A stretch of 64,000 nucleotides of DNA, from NCBI GenBank assembly GCA_030248135.1, contig JASANC010001387.1, positions 1 to 64,000 of the forward strand, given 5' to 3'. A program made the translations under genes and the position numbers. A model generated the notes under the pieces. That model saw nothing but the letters and a program-made list of their open reading frames with translations, did not search any database and had not been told where the DNA came from. Source of the stretch: Theristus sp. LFF4_11. Its lineage: Eukaryota; Nematoda; Chromadorea; Monhysterida; Xyalidae. The first letter of the stretch is position 1, and each line of letters opens with the position of its first letter. Shown here one piece after another: positions 13,341 through 25,516 of this stretch.

Positions 13341-14523
13341 GCTCCAACTCACGCTGGGTGGCCCGAACATTCAAGCGCACTTTTCATCCTCCAGTGGATG
13401 TCTGGTTATCGAGGGTTTTTTTCAATTGTCGTTGGTCCTGTTGTCAAAACCGTTTATTTTTTCCTACTTTGGTTAGGGTTTCGGTCGCATTTTAGCGGAA
13501 TTGGTTTCGCGGCCGGTTTTTTCCGTTCAGCCAATAATTTCTTTTATTTATATCTCAATTTTCGTCCTTCCCTTGTTGTAGCTCTGCTGGGCGTATAATA
13601 AGCAAGTTTTTTTTCAAATGCCCTGCCGACACTTTCTAAAATTGCTTCATGGGATTGTTTCTTGCGAAAAAGCTCCGCTGATTATTAGGGTATTTTTATT
13701 TTTTAAAGCAGTCTGCTCACTTTGAAATGGAAATCTGCACAAAGTATTTTTTCAACCATTGGCTTTCCATAATGGGAGCAACGCACTTGATTGGTTGAAT
13801 TTGAACTCAGTACAGTTACTGGCGGCAGTCACATACTGTAGTTTTCTGACCAGTATCCAAAGATTACTCTTTTGTTCACGTTTTGTCTGATGCAATGTTT
13901 TCGTGTGAACGCAGAAAAACGTACACATACTGATCGATCACACAAACACTTTTAAAAAAAACGGGATATTTGAACGAAACCGGCGGCACAGTTTTGCAAG
14001 CTGTTTTCGTATATCAGAAATCTCGCAATGTGAAAGTGAAATTTTATAAAAAAAAACTGAAATGACGCTGCATATTACTCTGTTTTGAATTTTATCCACA
14101 CGAAATCTGGTCGGTTTTTTTGAATTTTCATGGGAAAACTTTGTTTTTATTCAACTCAGGATGTTTGGTAACCTAAGACACACGGTACCACACGTGCTGA
14201 GATAGTTTTTGTTGTGTTTATGTTTATGGTTTACTGGGATTGTATAGCTTTCCACGTAACGCACAACCGCGCGAGAGATTCGCTTTTTGAAAATAAACTT
14301 TCATAATTTTTTTGCATTTTTTAGTGCGCTCAACAGTAATCCACCGATTTATTGGTTGTTTATAAACAAATGAAAACGATGAATCAATTGTTGAATGTAT
14401 TAGCAAGATGACATTGTATCTAATCAAATACGTCAAATTCCAACAGTAGCTGAGCATCGATTTCGAAGTGATTCTGATTCGGAAAGTTCAAATTTCGATA
14501 AAATCACCAACCAACCACTCAAC

Positions 14524-17500
14524 ATGTCCACATCAACCAGCACTGAAATGGCCGCCACCAGCGGATCGGCGTCGGAGCCTCTGGTCGCCAAAACTGACGT
14601 TGCCACCAACAACGTGACGTCAGTTGACGACAAAAATGGCGACACAACTGGTCGCAATCTGCCAAGCTCGTCGAAGCACTCCGAGTCCGCTGGTAGCAAT
14701 CGCACCGATGATGCAGAGTCGAAACAGGCCAGGTCGACTGATGGACAGGAGCCGAGGCCGGAGCTACCGGAACACCGAAACTCGGAGCCGCTCGCTATCT
14801 CGAAGGCCGGCGAACTCTATCAACAGAAACGTCCGCTAAAAGAGCCATTCGACGATACCACTGACCCGAACGACGACAGTTCGAGGCATCGACGACGCCT
14901 ATCCTGTACGCACTGCATTCGGCATGGGCTGTTCAATGCGCTGTTACGCAGGTGAATGGGTTGGACTGCAAGTGGGCGCTGGTTTTGGTTGTGATATTGA
15001 AAAGTTGGCTGTAGAAGCCGAATCCTGTCTTTGAACGATTCTACTGTTTATTGAACGGTTTCGTGGAAAACGCTTTTTCTTCTGAACTGCAAAATCAAAA
15101 TTATTTTCACATTCTCAGGGCGTTCTATCATTACGGCATTTTCGTCGGCCGCTGCGCACCAGTGATCATATTCGTTGTGTTGTTGGTCAGTTTGAACGCA
15201 GTCGGATTGATCCGGATGCGACTGGAAGACCGGGTGTGGAAAGGATTTCTATTTTTCAGTGTTACCAAATTTTTGAGGTTCTGCGACTCTTGCAGACCTA
15301 GAAAGGAAACCGGTTTCAATATTTAGGTGGCAATTCAAAATAGCTTAAGGGACCCGGACCTAGTTCGGGTACTCGGATCACTTTACCAATTTTGAATTCC
15401 CGCGTCATGCATGAAACTGTTTACCTATCTATGTGCGCATTGAGTCTCGTCCGGAACCAAAAAAAGATAATAGTTTTATTGTCGTTTTGACTTTTATTTG
15501 CCAAAAAAGCGGCATTGCATCCGCATAAGAGATCAATAACAAGTTTAAAGCAGTATTTTCAATCTTTTCACATGATCGTCGTTGCTCCGAGAAGTCCACT
15601 CACCCCAAAAACATTCTCCGTAACCAATGCCCAGGTGCGCGACGGTTTCACGCCAATTGGGTCGCCGTCGTTTCGCGAGTACGAGGTGTACAAGGATTTT
15701 ATGGGCACAGACGGTGACCCGATGTTTACGGTGGCAATCGTTAGGGCGAAGGACAACGGCAGCATGGTGAGACTGCCGCAGTTGGAGGTGAGTAAGCACT
15801 GGCTTTTGCTTTTCTTGTTGATTTCGGATTTTTTTCGAAAGAAAACAACGGGGCAGGAGTTGTAGAGCGTGGATTACACATTTCGTAATTACCGTAGGCT
15901 GAATAATGATTTTTATGATGTGGTGAACTTTTTTGGTTTGAGAAAATTTGACATGAATTGACTACGAATTTGTGGTTCTCAACTTTCTGGCTCTCATTTT
16001 TGGATTTTTTTCAGTCCACGGTGAATTTTGCCGAATTTCTCATGAACAATTTCTCGATTACCGATCCGTTCGACGAACAAAATCAAATCAGTTTCGCTGA
16101 TCTCTGCGACAGCTACTGCAGATTCAATAGTTTGCTCAGTTTGTATTTGGTCAGTCGTTATTACTTTGGTTTATTTTGTTTTTGCTTGTTTTTGTCAAAA
16201 TTTCATGATCTTTGAATGATTTCGAGAACGTCAGTCGAACTAAAGTGTTTTAGTTTTTTCTTTTGAGTAAGTTTTCTTAAATTTGAAATGTTAGTGGAAG
16301 GTGCAGGAGCAAAGAAAAGGTGACGAAAGTTTCAAATGACGGGGGCAGCGGGTACTTGAAACCGCCAGGCAACCAGAAACCAATTGAGAATATTGGATGT
16401 TTTGGTGTCTGGGCTGTGGTCAGACAAATTTCGAAGGTTGTTCCTCACGGTTTTTAAACAAAACTTGAAAACTGCTATTCCAATTATCCTCAGGACGCTC
16501 TTCGCGAGCAACAGGGTCACCTCGATCGAAACGAACCGCTCAACGAAAACATTGATCTCGATTATCCGATTGCTCGCGTCGTCGTCACCGGTATTCCCGT
16601 AAAGATCTCGATGTTTCGAATGTTTCGACAGGTTTGTGGATTGTTTTTTCTGCTTTCCGATGATTTTGGTTTGCTTCAGATGGATGTGGATGAGTCCCAA
16701 TGGGCATGGAATAACAAAAATAAAGAAAGAAGTTCAAATAATAATGAATAAAGAAAGTATGAAATTCTGCTGAACCAGCGATCACAGCCGGTTGTAAGTA
16801 GATACAGTATGACATATTTTTTCAAACGTGTCCTACTGAAATGACGTCATGTGTCGCAAAACATGCGCTTGTCGTTCACAGCAAACCAGACTTTCCGTTT
16901 AGCCGATTGCTTCCCGCAAACAAATGGTGAATGTCAAATCAGTCCCATCAAACTGAAATTTTAGTGCCTGTACTTTGACAAACGGGCGTTCTTAAAGCAA
17001 ATGACGTCATTTTAGTCCGGACACGTTTGAATAAATCCACAATACTTTGCACAAAGCCGGGGGCCCATTTCGTTCAGGTTGAGAAGTGGCCGACCACTGA
17101 CACGGCAATACGCGCCACCCGCGTGAAACACGTCTCGTTGATCATGTTGGTGTTTCGCGCGGACAAAAGCGAAAGCAAAGTGGTCGACGGCAACGACATT
17201 TTGGCGATGTGGGAGCGAGAGGCATATGCGTATGTCAAGGACAAATACAACGATCCGAATATACGGTTCGGGAGTTGTTGTTGTTGTCGACGAATGAATG
17301 ACGTTCTTATGCGTTGAGAAACAGATTCGGAACTACTTTTTGAAAATCTTCCACATTTCTAAAACTTTGCACTAACAAAACAACTTTATCAAGCGTCTGG
17401 TTGGTCTTGTGTGTACCCACTGTTTCGCTGATTTTTGATTGGGCTGTGCAGCCCGGGCCTTGTCGTACTGACGAGCCTGGGGGCCCGCGGTATACGCTCA

Positions 17501-20500
17501 CCAGAGGCGAAACCGCAAGGAAACAGTGCTTGCACATGCTGTAAACAAAACTGCACGAATGACTTTCAACCAAAAATGACTTTTGCGCCCGAAATGTCCA
17601 GGGTTGACGTGGTCGGCAGTGAGATTCTGAACGCCGAAATCATACGCGGCGGCCGCGCGACGTTGCCTTTTTTTGCGGTCGGTTTCGTCGTGATGTCCGT
17701 GTTCGTCTTGGCCACCGTTGTTGGAAGTGCCGTGTTCTACAAGCAAATGGACGCTGGTTAGTGCGGTTTTGGATTTGTCTGTCTAAACGGCAAACTTATA
17801 CTTTTAATAAAAATCGTTTCCATTGCGGCATACGGTAAAACGTATATGAAATTCGAACAAAAATTGCCTGGAATCATGAATGAAAACTGGTATCTTCACT
17901 CTGCACGATATCTCCGTTGCATCGAAAGTTCCGTCAATAATAACACTGAGTATTGAACCTGATGCCCAAAAATTACTTCATTTTGATGTTCACAAAAAAG
18001 TCCATTCAAACGCAAAATCAACAATAAAAAACCCGATTCAGGCAAATTCCTGGTCGCCGCTGGCACGCTGTTCTCGCCGATGCTCGCAGTGGCGTCGACG
18101 ATGGGCTTCACGTCGCTGCTCGGACTGCGCATCAACAGCATGACACTGGTGGTGCCATTTCTGGTGATGGCCATTGGTGAGTGGAGTGGTGTTGCGGATT
18201 TTAGGCGATGTTTTTAGTCAGGGCTAACCCAGAGAAGCGTACAGAACGCCATTGAGTAGGGCGCCCATCGAGTTTTCTCTGTCATTCAGTGCCTATACAC
18301 CCCTCGGCGGGGCTCGATCCCCGAACGCACAGACAACGAGTATAGCGCGCTACCACCAGCAGGCAACGAGTGTGTTGAGTAAGAGTTGGGCCATTGAATT
18401 TTGGCGTGTCGCGATTTGGAATCTCTGAATTGTGAATTTGTCTGCAGCCGTCGGAATTCTGCCGCTGTGCACCATATTAGTGTGTTCTATCTAAACGGTG
18501 TCTTCTTGTGCAGTTTAGATGTTCAGTGGAAAAAAAGTAATGTAGAACCGCAGTGATTGCAAAAATTTACGTGAATTATGTTGAAGCCGGATTCAAGACA
18601 GATTCGAAATTCAGCTCGCAAACAGTCCCAATATCGTTGTTTTCTGTTCTATCCGAATTAAAAATCCACCGCTCGCGTGGGTCAGGAAAAGGTGCCGAAT
18701 TTTTTTTCAGTAAAATATACGTTTTTGGAGACGTTATTTATTATTTCAGGCGTTGACGACGCGTTTCTGATGATTCACTCGTGGCAACGATTCACGGAGC
18801 AGAAGATCAACCGATTGCTGTCCGTGCCGGAGCGTTTAGGCTGGGTACTCGAGGACTGCGGCCCGTCAATCACGATAACGTCGTTGACGAACTGCGTTGC
18901 GTTCGGTTGGGAGAGTTTTGCTGTTTTTTTTGTTATTGTTGCTGTTGTGTCTGAGTTCATTCGTATTATTTTAAAGGACAGACTATTTGTAAGAATCACG
19001 CTATACTGTAGTACAAAACCCTGCTTTGCCATTCCCGGAGTGCGGAGAGTCGAGTGGATACTGATATGATGTGGAGTGTCACTTTTCTAGTGCGGAGTTT
19101 TGCGTCGATCATGAATAGTCACATGCAATATCACGTCGACGGTTTAAAAAAACGCGATTTTTTGGATCGGTCCCTTATCATCCCAATGAAAGCCGACGAC
19201 TTGAGCTACAGTTTAAAAAAAACTTTAAAATTTTTAAAAAAAAGTTAAAAGTTAAAATTTAAAAGTTTAAAAAAACTTTCCAGGCATCGGCGCGATGACG
19301 CCGACGCCCGAGATTCGTCTGTTCGCGCGAACGGCAGCGATCGCGATGGCGATTGACTTTTTCTTCGAGATCACCTTCTTCGCCAGCTGTCTGGCGCTGT
19401 CCGCGAAATGGGAGAAACTGGAGCCGACTGCTGATAGTGCCGCCGTTAAGGAAGAGGTTGGTGAACATTTCTGTATCACGTCATCTATCTAGCGTTTTGT
19501 CCTGAGAGAGTTTCCCGTCTATCCCGGCGCACCCACCGGATATTATAACCAGTGATGATATTTGAAGAACACCATTGAACGTGCGCCCTATTCCGAATGA
19601 GGGATAACTAAACCACCCAGTCAGTGAGGGATATCGGGGTAACTTTTTCTCAATGCTTGAGTCGTGTGTTGGAGAAGGTAAACCGTCTTGAAAAAAGGAC
19701 TTAACATGGGACGTCCTTTACTCCTTTCATTCTGACAAATCCAAGCAACTGTGTCAATCCATTCTACTGGAAAAAGTACCAAGAAAAACCAGTGGTAAGG
19801 ACTGTACCGAACACAATGCTGACCCGTTTGAATGTATCTGTTCTTCAATCAGACAGACCCAAGAAAACGAACTGCCTCCCAAGTCCATTCTAATTCATTT
19901 TCAGCTTCGCCACAAGCTCCGCTCGATCTTCTCCACGCTATTGCGTCACTATTGCCAGCTGATCGCGCACCCAATGAACGCCATAATCACACTGGCACTG
20001 GTCGTCGTCTATTGGGTGTTCATTGTGATGGGCGCTGTCAAGATTGAACCGCGACTGGACGGACAGAAGCTGCTGCCTCAGGTGCGCAATGTTGCTCGTG
20101 TTATGTTGTGCTTTGTATCATTGTATGCACTAGACAGTGTTTTTATTAGGGCTTTTTATTAGACAAAAAACACTAAAAGGTCACAAATTTAGTGTAAATT
20201 AGGTCTCCAGTTGAGTTTTCTTGTCATAAATAAGTGCCCTCCATGCATCCGTCGAGTCTTGATCTCCCGTGCTCTGCGCCAATACCAGGTCTTGAAGGCG
20301 CCATTTTTAAAAGTTTTTATCAAATTTCAAAAATTTACGCCGCGCAATGGAATGTTTGAATAGCGTTAAAAGCCGAATTGGTCCCGTTTTGACACGGCGC
20401 TTTCTGAAATGACCGTGTGATTTTTCGCGTGATCAAATCACAAAAAACATACAGTCGAACTCTCTCCAGTCATAGGAAATCAGCGGATTGGTTGGTTGGT

Positions 20501-23049
20501 GATTACGGTATACGTACATGCTTTCTGTGCAGGGGCAGGCACTGCTGTGTGGGAGCGGAGTGTGGCTAGCACAGAAAGCATATGCCTACCGTAATCACAA
20601 ACGAATCATCAGCGGATTCCCTATAATTTCAAATTCGACCTTACCGACCAGTCCCCATTCGTTTGCAGGACTCGCCGCTGCGCGAGGTCGACAAAATCCT
20701 GACCACGGTCGTCTGGTCCGAACACCACCCGGTCTCGATCGTCGTCAACCATCCGCTGAACGTCTCGAATTCGAGCGAACTCGCTTCGTTCGATCGAATG
20801 GTGCACGAGTACGAGACGATGGAGCGGTCGATCGGGAGGATCTCGACGATTTTGTGGCTTCGCGACTATCGCGAGTATTTCCAGCAGGTCACCGGCGACA
20901 CCGGCCACGGACTGTTTGGCGGGTTTCTCGATTTGCTCGAGATGGACGATGATGATGATTCGAGGTTCGATCTCGAGAGCAATGCGACTGATGATCTGGC
21001 ACCGAAGCAATCCCCGTTGACGCTCGAGTATCTGCCGGAGTTCCTGGACGACCTCCGCTATCAGCATCACAAGGGCGACATTCGGTGGACGCATGTCAAG
21101 TGAGTGTCGAGTTTTTTTTGGAAGATTTCGGGAAAATATTCGGAATGTGTGTTTGTTTCGTTTGTCGATTGAGTATTCACTGTGTGACGAAATTTTCGCG
21201 GCTTTGGTTATTAGCAAATTGTGTGGGGTGGTTTTGTTGCAAAATACTACTTGTCTGAAGACCAAACATTAGTCGCCTACACAAACAAATCAACCATGTT
21301 GTGGATGGGGCTCTGCATTTTGATCTGGCCAACATCAAATGCAGAAGAAGGGTGGTGGCCTTGAGTAAAAAACAACCAGTAACGAAACGTACTGTGCACA
21401 GAAATGCACATCTAGCAGCTGTGCCAGTGCGTTGGTTGATTTCCTTCACCACCAGCTATTATTACACTCGATCACACCATCTGCGAACAAAATCTAACCT
21501 TTCGACCAACCGAACCGAACCAACTCTGATTTCAGCGGTCACCCAGTGGTGCAGCGTTTCCTATTCACGACCGTCTACCGGAACACGAGCCTCTGGACGA
21601 CTAAGGTGCGCCTGATGCAAGAGTGGCGTGCGATCGCCGACCGATACGCACACCTAAACGTGAGCGTCTTCGAGGCCGCCTCGCATTTCATCGATCAGAT
21701 CCTCAGTCTCAAGAGCGTCACGGTCACTTCCGTCATTGTCACGTTCGTCTGTATGGCAGCGGTGTGTGCCGTCTTTATCCCGAGTCCGTGCAGCGTCATC
21801 TGCGCTAGTTGGGCAATCGCTGCGATCAGCTTAGGTACGGGGGCGGAGTTCAGTTCGGTTTTTCATTTATAGCAGTGAATTGCATGGACAAAATCCAATC
21901 CAAGTATAATACAAAAAAAACAGGCGAAATGCGTAAGTTTTAAGTGTAACAACTGATGCCGCTGGGTATTATATTGACCTGAAAAGTAACAGAAACGCAA
22001 AGCACATGACAGAACAGCAGAAGCTTGATTTTGAAAATGGGCAGCGTTCAATGATTGACAATTTATGGCTTTTTTGCACAATGCTTTGGTTGGCTGCTGC
22101 TACTGATTGGTTGCACAGGCCAACCATCGGCTAGTTTCCAATGCCTCAAAATCACACGGTTTTGTCGATTGCGTCATAACAACGCATCGAGTCTTACTCT
22201 TGCTATTCGATTGCTCCAAGGTGGTGAAAGACGGGTGTAGACCAGATTTACTCATGTACATTACTTTCCACAAAAAAACGCAAGCAAAAAAAACGGGATT
22301 TGCATACTCGTGCAGGCACGTTCGGTTTCCTCTCGTGGTGGGGCATGGACCTCGACCCGGTCGTGATGTCGGCGACGCTGATGACGGTCGGCGTCTCCGT
22401 CGACTTCACCGCACACACCTCCTACCACTACCAGCACACCGGCAAGCCGCACGACGACACACACGAGCGGCCGTGTCGCACGAAACTCGACCGCCTCGAG
22501 CGAACGCTCGGCTCCGTCATGTGGCCGATGACGCAAGCCGGCCTCTCGACCGTCTTCTGCGTGCTGCCGCTCGTCGCGCTGCGTTCGTACGCGCCCGAGG
22601 TGTTCGTGAAGTCGATCGTGATGGTGGTCGTCTGGGGCCTCGCGCACGGCCTATGGGTGTTGCCGACGTTTCTCGCGGCGCTGCCGAACTGTATGACCGG
22701 CGCCGGCTGCTGCGAACAGGACGAGCACACGCGCGACTGGCACCAACAGCGGCAGCAGCGGCAACAACAGACGCCGCCACCGTTGCTGTCAGCCGCTGCC
22801 GACGAGCGCGATCGAGCGCACGCCGTTGAGTTGCAGCCGTTCCACCACCGTGTGCGTCGCGAGTCGGTCGACGAACGCGCACGTAATGGTGAACTGGTCG
22901 TCGAGTCGGACGACACGTCGCCGCCGTCGCTGTTGGTGACGTCGCTGCTGGAGACGCCGCCGCGCGAGCGTGGTGCGACCTTTTTCCACCAGCAACCTTC
23001 GGCCTCGTATCGTATTGCGACGACGGCCGTGCGGAGGGAAGTGGTGTGA
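14524..23049 (+). CDS. Patched-related (PTR/PTCHD) RND transporter with sterol-sensing domain, 14 exons
   Basis: A 12-TM member of the patched/dispatched family; PTR proteins act in membrane sterol or lipid handling, and in nematodes in moulting and cuticle growth. Exons: 14524-14951, 15119-15233, 15635-15787, 16015-16149, 16494-16631, 17078-17265, 17602-17756, 18042-18176, 18750-18905, 19284-19456, 19905-20081, 20669-21099, 21536-21834, 22316-23049. All junctions agree in phase, giving 1138 aa. The N-terminus is Ser/Thr-rich and polar. TM1 is near 150-172, followed by RDGFTPIGSPSFRE near 183-196 and the Cys motif DLCDSYC. The sterol-sensing domain spans about 400-570 with PFLVMAIGVDD (RND Asp pair near 485-486) and GAMTPTPEIRLF. 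TM7 is near 615-637, and GFLSWWGMDLDPVV leads to GVSVDF near 920-925. The tail is about 110 residues, Gln- and Arg-rich. ATG 14524 is the first in-frame Met, but the frame is open back to 14404, just after a TTAG that could be an acceptor. Confidence 0.93.
16822..17030 (+). mobile_element. MITE with TGACGTCA in its termini, copy D1 (PTR intron 5)
   Basis: Ends are a perfect 12-bp inverted repeat, TCAAACGTGTCC and GGACACGTTTGA. Each end is followed inward by AAATGACGTCAT-like sequence. Two more copies, in the opposite orientation, lie at 33540 and 54816. Confidence 0.85.
18200..18374 (-). mobile_element. tRNA-derived SINE, copy S3 (PTR intron 8)
   Basis: Reverse-strand copy: TTTTAGTCAGGGCTAACCC, then TCAGTGCCTATACACCCC, GGGGCTCGATCCCC (B-box side) and CGCGCTACCACCAG (A-box side). 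It is slightly decayed in the anticodon-arm part. Confidence 0.8.
20450..20643. mobile_element. MITE of the CAGTCGAACTC group (PTR intron 11)
   Basis: Starts TACAGTCGAACTC and ends with a matching inverted AAATTCGACCTTA. Inside, GATTACGGTATACGTACATGC pairs with GCATATGCCTACCGTAATC, so the element folds into a long hairpin. Confidence 0.65.
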
Positions 23050-25373
23050 GAGCGTCGATTTGGGCTGTTTAGTCGTGTTTTTTTGTAATCTGGACACATT
23101 TCGGACACGATTGGTGGATGTTTGTGCGCGTTAGGACACGTTGTATGCTTGCGCTGAGAAGTTTTATTGTTTTATTTTGTGGATCTGTCGTTTGGAATGA
23201 ATGGGCAGCCTATGCGGTTCGTTGATTGGTTGAATAACATGGTATGGTTGGTGTTGATTTTATTAAAGAAGAGTCAATTTTGTATTAAATGTGTGACTCG
23301 TAATCCTGATATTTCACTCCAGTATATGCCGCTCACGCAGATTTTTTTGCTTTACTTTGATGTTGTATTTTGTTCTTGTGCTTTTGTTTCAGTTTTATCT
23401 TTGTTGTTTTGTTTGATCGTTGTTGTTTAATTGTTTTTTACTGGTTTCAATTTTCTTTTGTTTTCTTTAAACGAGCAGAAACAATGCCAATGCTATAACA
23501 ATTGTGATCTGATGTTTTTCTTTTACATTTTTGTTCTGTGTTATACGGTGTATTTTTGTTCCTTCGGTAATTTTCAGTCAAGTCAAACAACGTTTTTCAG
23601 CACCGAATGTGTTTCAATGTGATTGTTTTTTACTTTACTTTTTTAGCATAGTAATATCTGTATTTGAAATAAATCTTCCTCTCATATTTCATTTGGAATC
23701 AAACCAGAGTTTGGTGAAAGTTTTAGCCGAGCTTGTGATTTTGATTTGTGATTTGAATTGTCTGTCACGTTTCAACCTATTTGCTCTCAATGTTTCACAC
23801 GTTGTGTGATTCTGTGCAAGTTTTTCCCAGTCGGATTTGCTGCATTTGAACTGTGGGTGTACTGATTGGTGCACACAAAACATCAAACAACCAATCAGCT
23901 TGCCAGATTTGAAATGATTGTTGCAAAATTGCAAATCTTCGAACCTTCCAATGTCAGTTTACAATTCTGCACGACTGTTCTTGCCATGGTTTTCATCTCA
24001 CCAATTTCTGATACAGCATTGAAGATGTGAAGATTTTAGATTTCTGATATTACGTACTTGCCTTTAGTTTTGAAATATTTTTTAGGCTGTAAAAGCTGGT
24101 TTTCTCATCTGAGAAGTTGAAAAAACACATCCTGATAGAACTTTATAGAGGTTACATGCATTTTGTCATTGTCAGACATATTTGTGCTTTTGTGTTTATG
24201 CCATACCGTATTACCTCTATTAAACCCCCCCCCCCCAAAATTAACCCCCCCCCCCAAAAAAATAAACCCCCACCCCCTCGACAAGTTTCCAAATAATCCC
24301 CCCCAAAAATAATCCCCCATGGGGGATTATTGAAACCTGTTTGAAACACATACCCAGCGAATTCAGTGGCTGGTTGCAGTGAAAATGATGAAATTGTGCT
24401 ACCAAAGGCCCCAAATGGATGAGTTAATGGTAATTTCATTACAAAAGGCTGTTGTAAAAGGAAATTTCTATGTAGAGTAGAAGTTTCTGCGACTTCCTTC
24501 CTGCCATGGACGGTATTTTTGCCATTTTGCCCACTCCTAAAAATGGTTTCCAAATAAACCCCCCCCCCCAAAAAAAAAATAAAGCCCCCCCCCCAAAAAT
24601 AAACCCCCACCCCCAGAAGTCGCTGAAGAAATAAACCCCCATGGGGGTTTATTAGAGGTAATACGGTATATGCTTTGTTTTGTGTAATTGTTTGTTAAAC
24701 GGTTTTTTAATTCTTTGAATTATTTGTGATTGTAGAGGAGCAAATCAAAATAAGGTTTCAGAGACTCTGTGTGAGATTGTTTTTAGCGCGGGTTAGTAAA
24801 AGTTTCCGATGGAATGATTGGTGTAAAATTGAAAGATGGTTAATTAGATTTAAAGAGGTCTTTCCAAACAATGCTGTGTCAATTGTCGATTTTTCGGCAT
24901 TTTAGGCGTTTTTATTCTGTTAACACAAATAACGCAGATTTCCCAATCGCAAATCTCTGACAAACTTGCCATCCAAAAAGCACTTTCGGTTGTTGCTTCT
25001 TACGTAGTTTGTATCACCACTTCTTGCGGTGGCATGTTTTGTTTCCGTCATTTCAAAATTGTCTCAGTTGGGCGCACCTTTGAAATCTCACCTTTCACGG
25101 TGTTATTTTTTTAAAAATGAGTGACGTTTTTCACGATACATGACTGTTTTTTTAGCTCCCTTCATGTGTTTTGCACCACGTGAGAGTTTCATACCGGTAC
25201 TGTACATTGATGTGTTCTTGTTTTGTTTGTAAAAATGTTTCTGTCAAAGTGTGTTTAAACAAAGAAATCAATGTGTGTGAAAACGGGATTTTCATGGAAT
25301 ATACGTAATCACTTCCGTTACACGCAGTGACCATGAAACCTGTGGATAGACAAGTTGATGCCAGGTACAGTGG
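23050..25373. other. Downstream of the PTR gene; no gene seen
   Basis: T-rich sequence that should include the PTR 3' UTR, then the C-rich MITE at 24204-24668. An old, diverged copy of a repeated block (TTGCACCACGTGAGAG...ATACCGGTACTGTACATT) lies at about 25080-25330; better copies are upstream of the lectin genes. No supportable exon was found. Confidence 0.45.
24204..24668. mobile_element. C-rich palindromic MITE, copy C2 (long form)
   Basis: TACCGTATTACC to GGTAATACGGTA. It has two C-rich flanks and two CCCCCATGGGGG palindromes around a unique core (GAAACACATACCCAGCGAAT...GTAGAAGTTTCTGCGAC) that recurs in the other long copies. Confidence 0.85.
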
Positions 25374-25515
25374 TACAGTCTAACTCAATAACATATGGAA
25401 GCAGCTGATTGGTTGATGCATGCATATGTTGAGTTTGCGGTAGTTTGGTTTGCACAGAATGGATGCATCACGTGACCACCAACCAATCAGCTAGTTGGAT
25501 ATGTTATTGTGTTGC
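25374..25515. mobile_element. MITE of the CAGTCGAACTC group, abutting lectin copy 1
   Basis: TACAGTCTAACTCAATAACA and AGCTGATTGGTTG on the left face CCAATCAGCTAGTTGG and TGTTATTGTGTTG on the right. The right end lies next to the truncated transmembrane exon of lectin copy 1, so this insertion or a later deletion probably removed the 3' end of that gene. Confidence 0.6.
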
Positions 25516-25516
25516 G

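Larger units (their letters stand above)
6314..14523. other. Intergenic region between the SVOP-like and PTR genes
   Basis: About 8.2 kb in which I see no supportable coding exon or RNA gene. It contains the C-rich MITE at 9049-9180, a TACAGGGTTGGCC sequence at 8883 and a CAGGGTGGCGCAGAAGT sequence near 10559 that look like mariner-type transposon ends, AT/CA-rich simple sequence near 10905-10965, and the TTG microsatellite at 13258-13340. The reading frame is open for 40 codons upstream of the PTR start (from 14404), so a 5' exon of that gene may reach into this region. Confidence 0.5.

Noticed and set aside
13171..13476. Poly-Val, poly-Leu, poly-Thr and poly-Asn proteins
   Set aside because: Produced by the TTG microsatellite in several frames on both strands; no surrounding exon structure.
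22428..23108. Long minus-strand Arg/Ser-rich frames opposite the last PTR exon
   Set aside because: Antisense shadows of a GC-rich coding exon.
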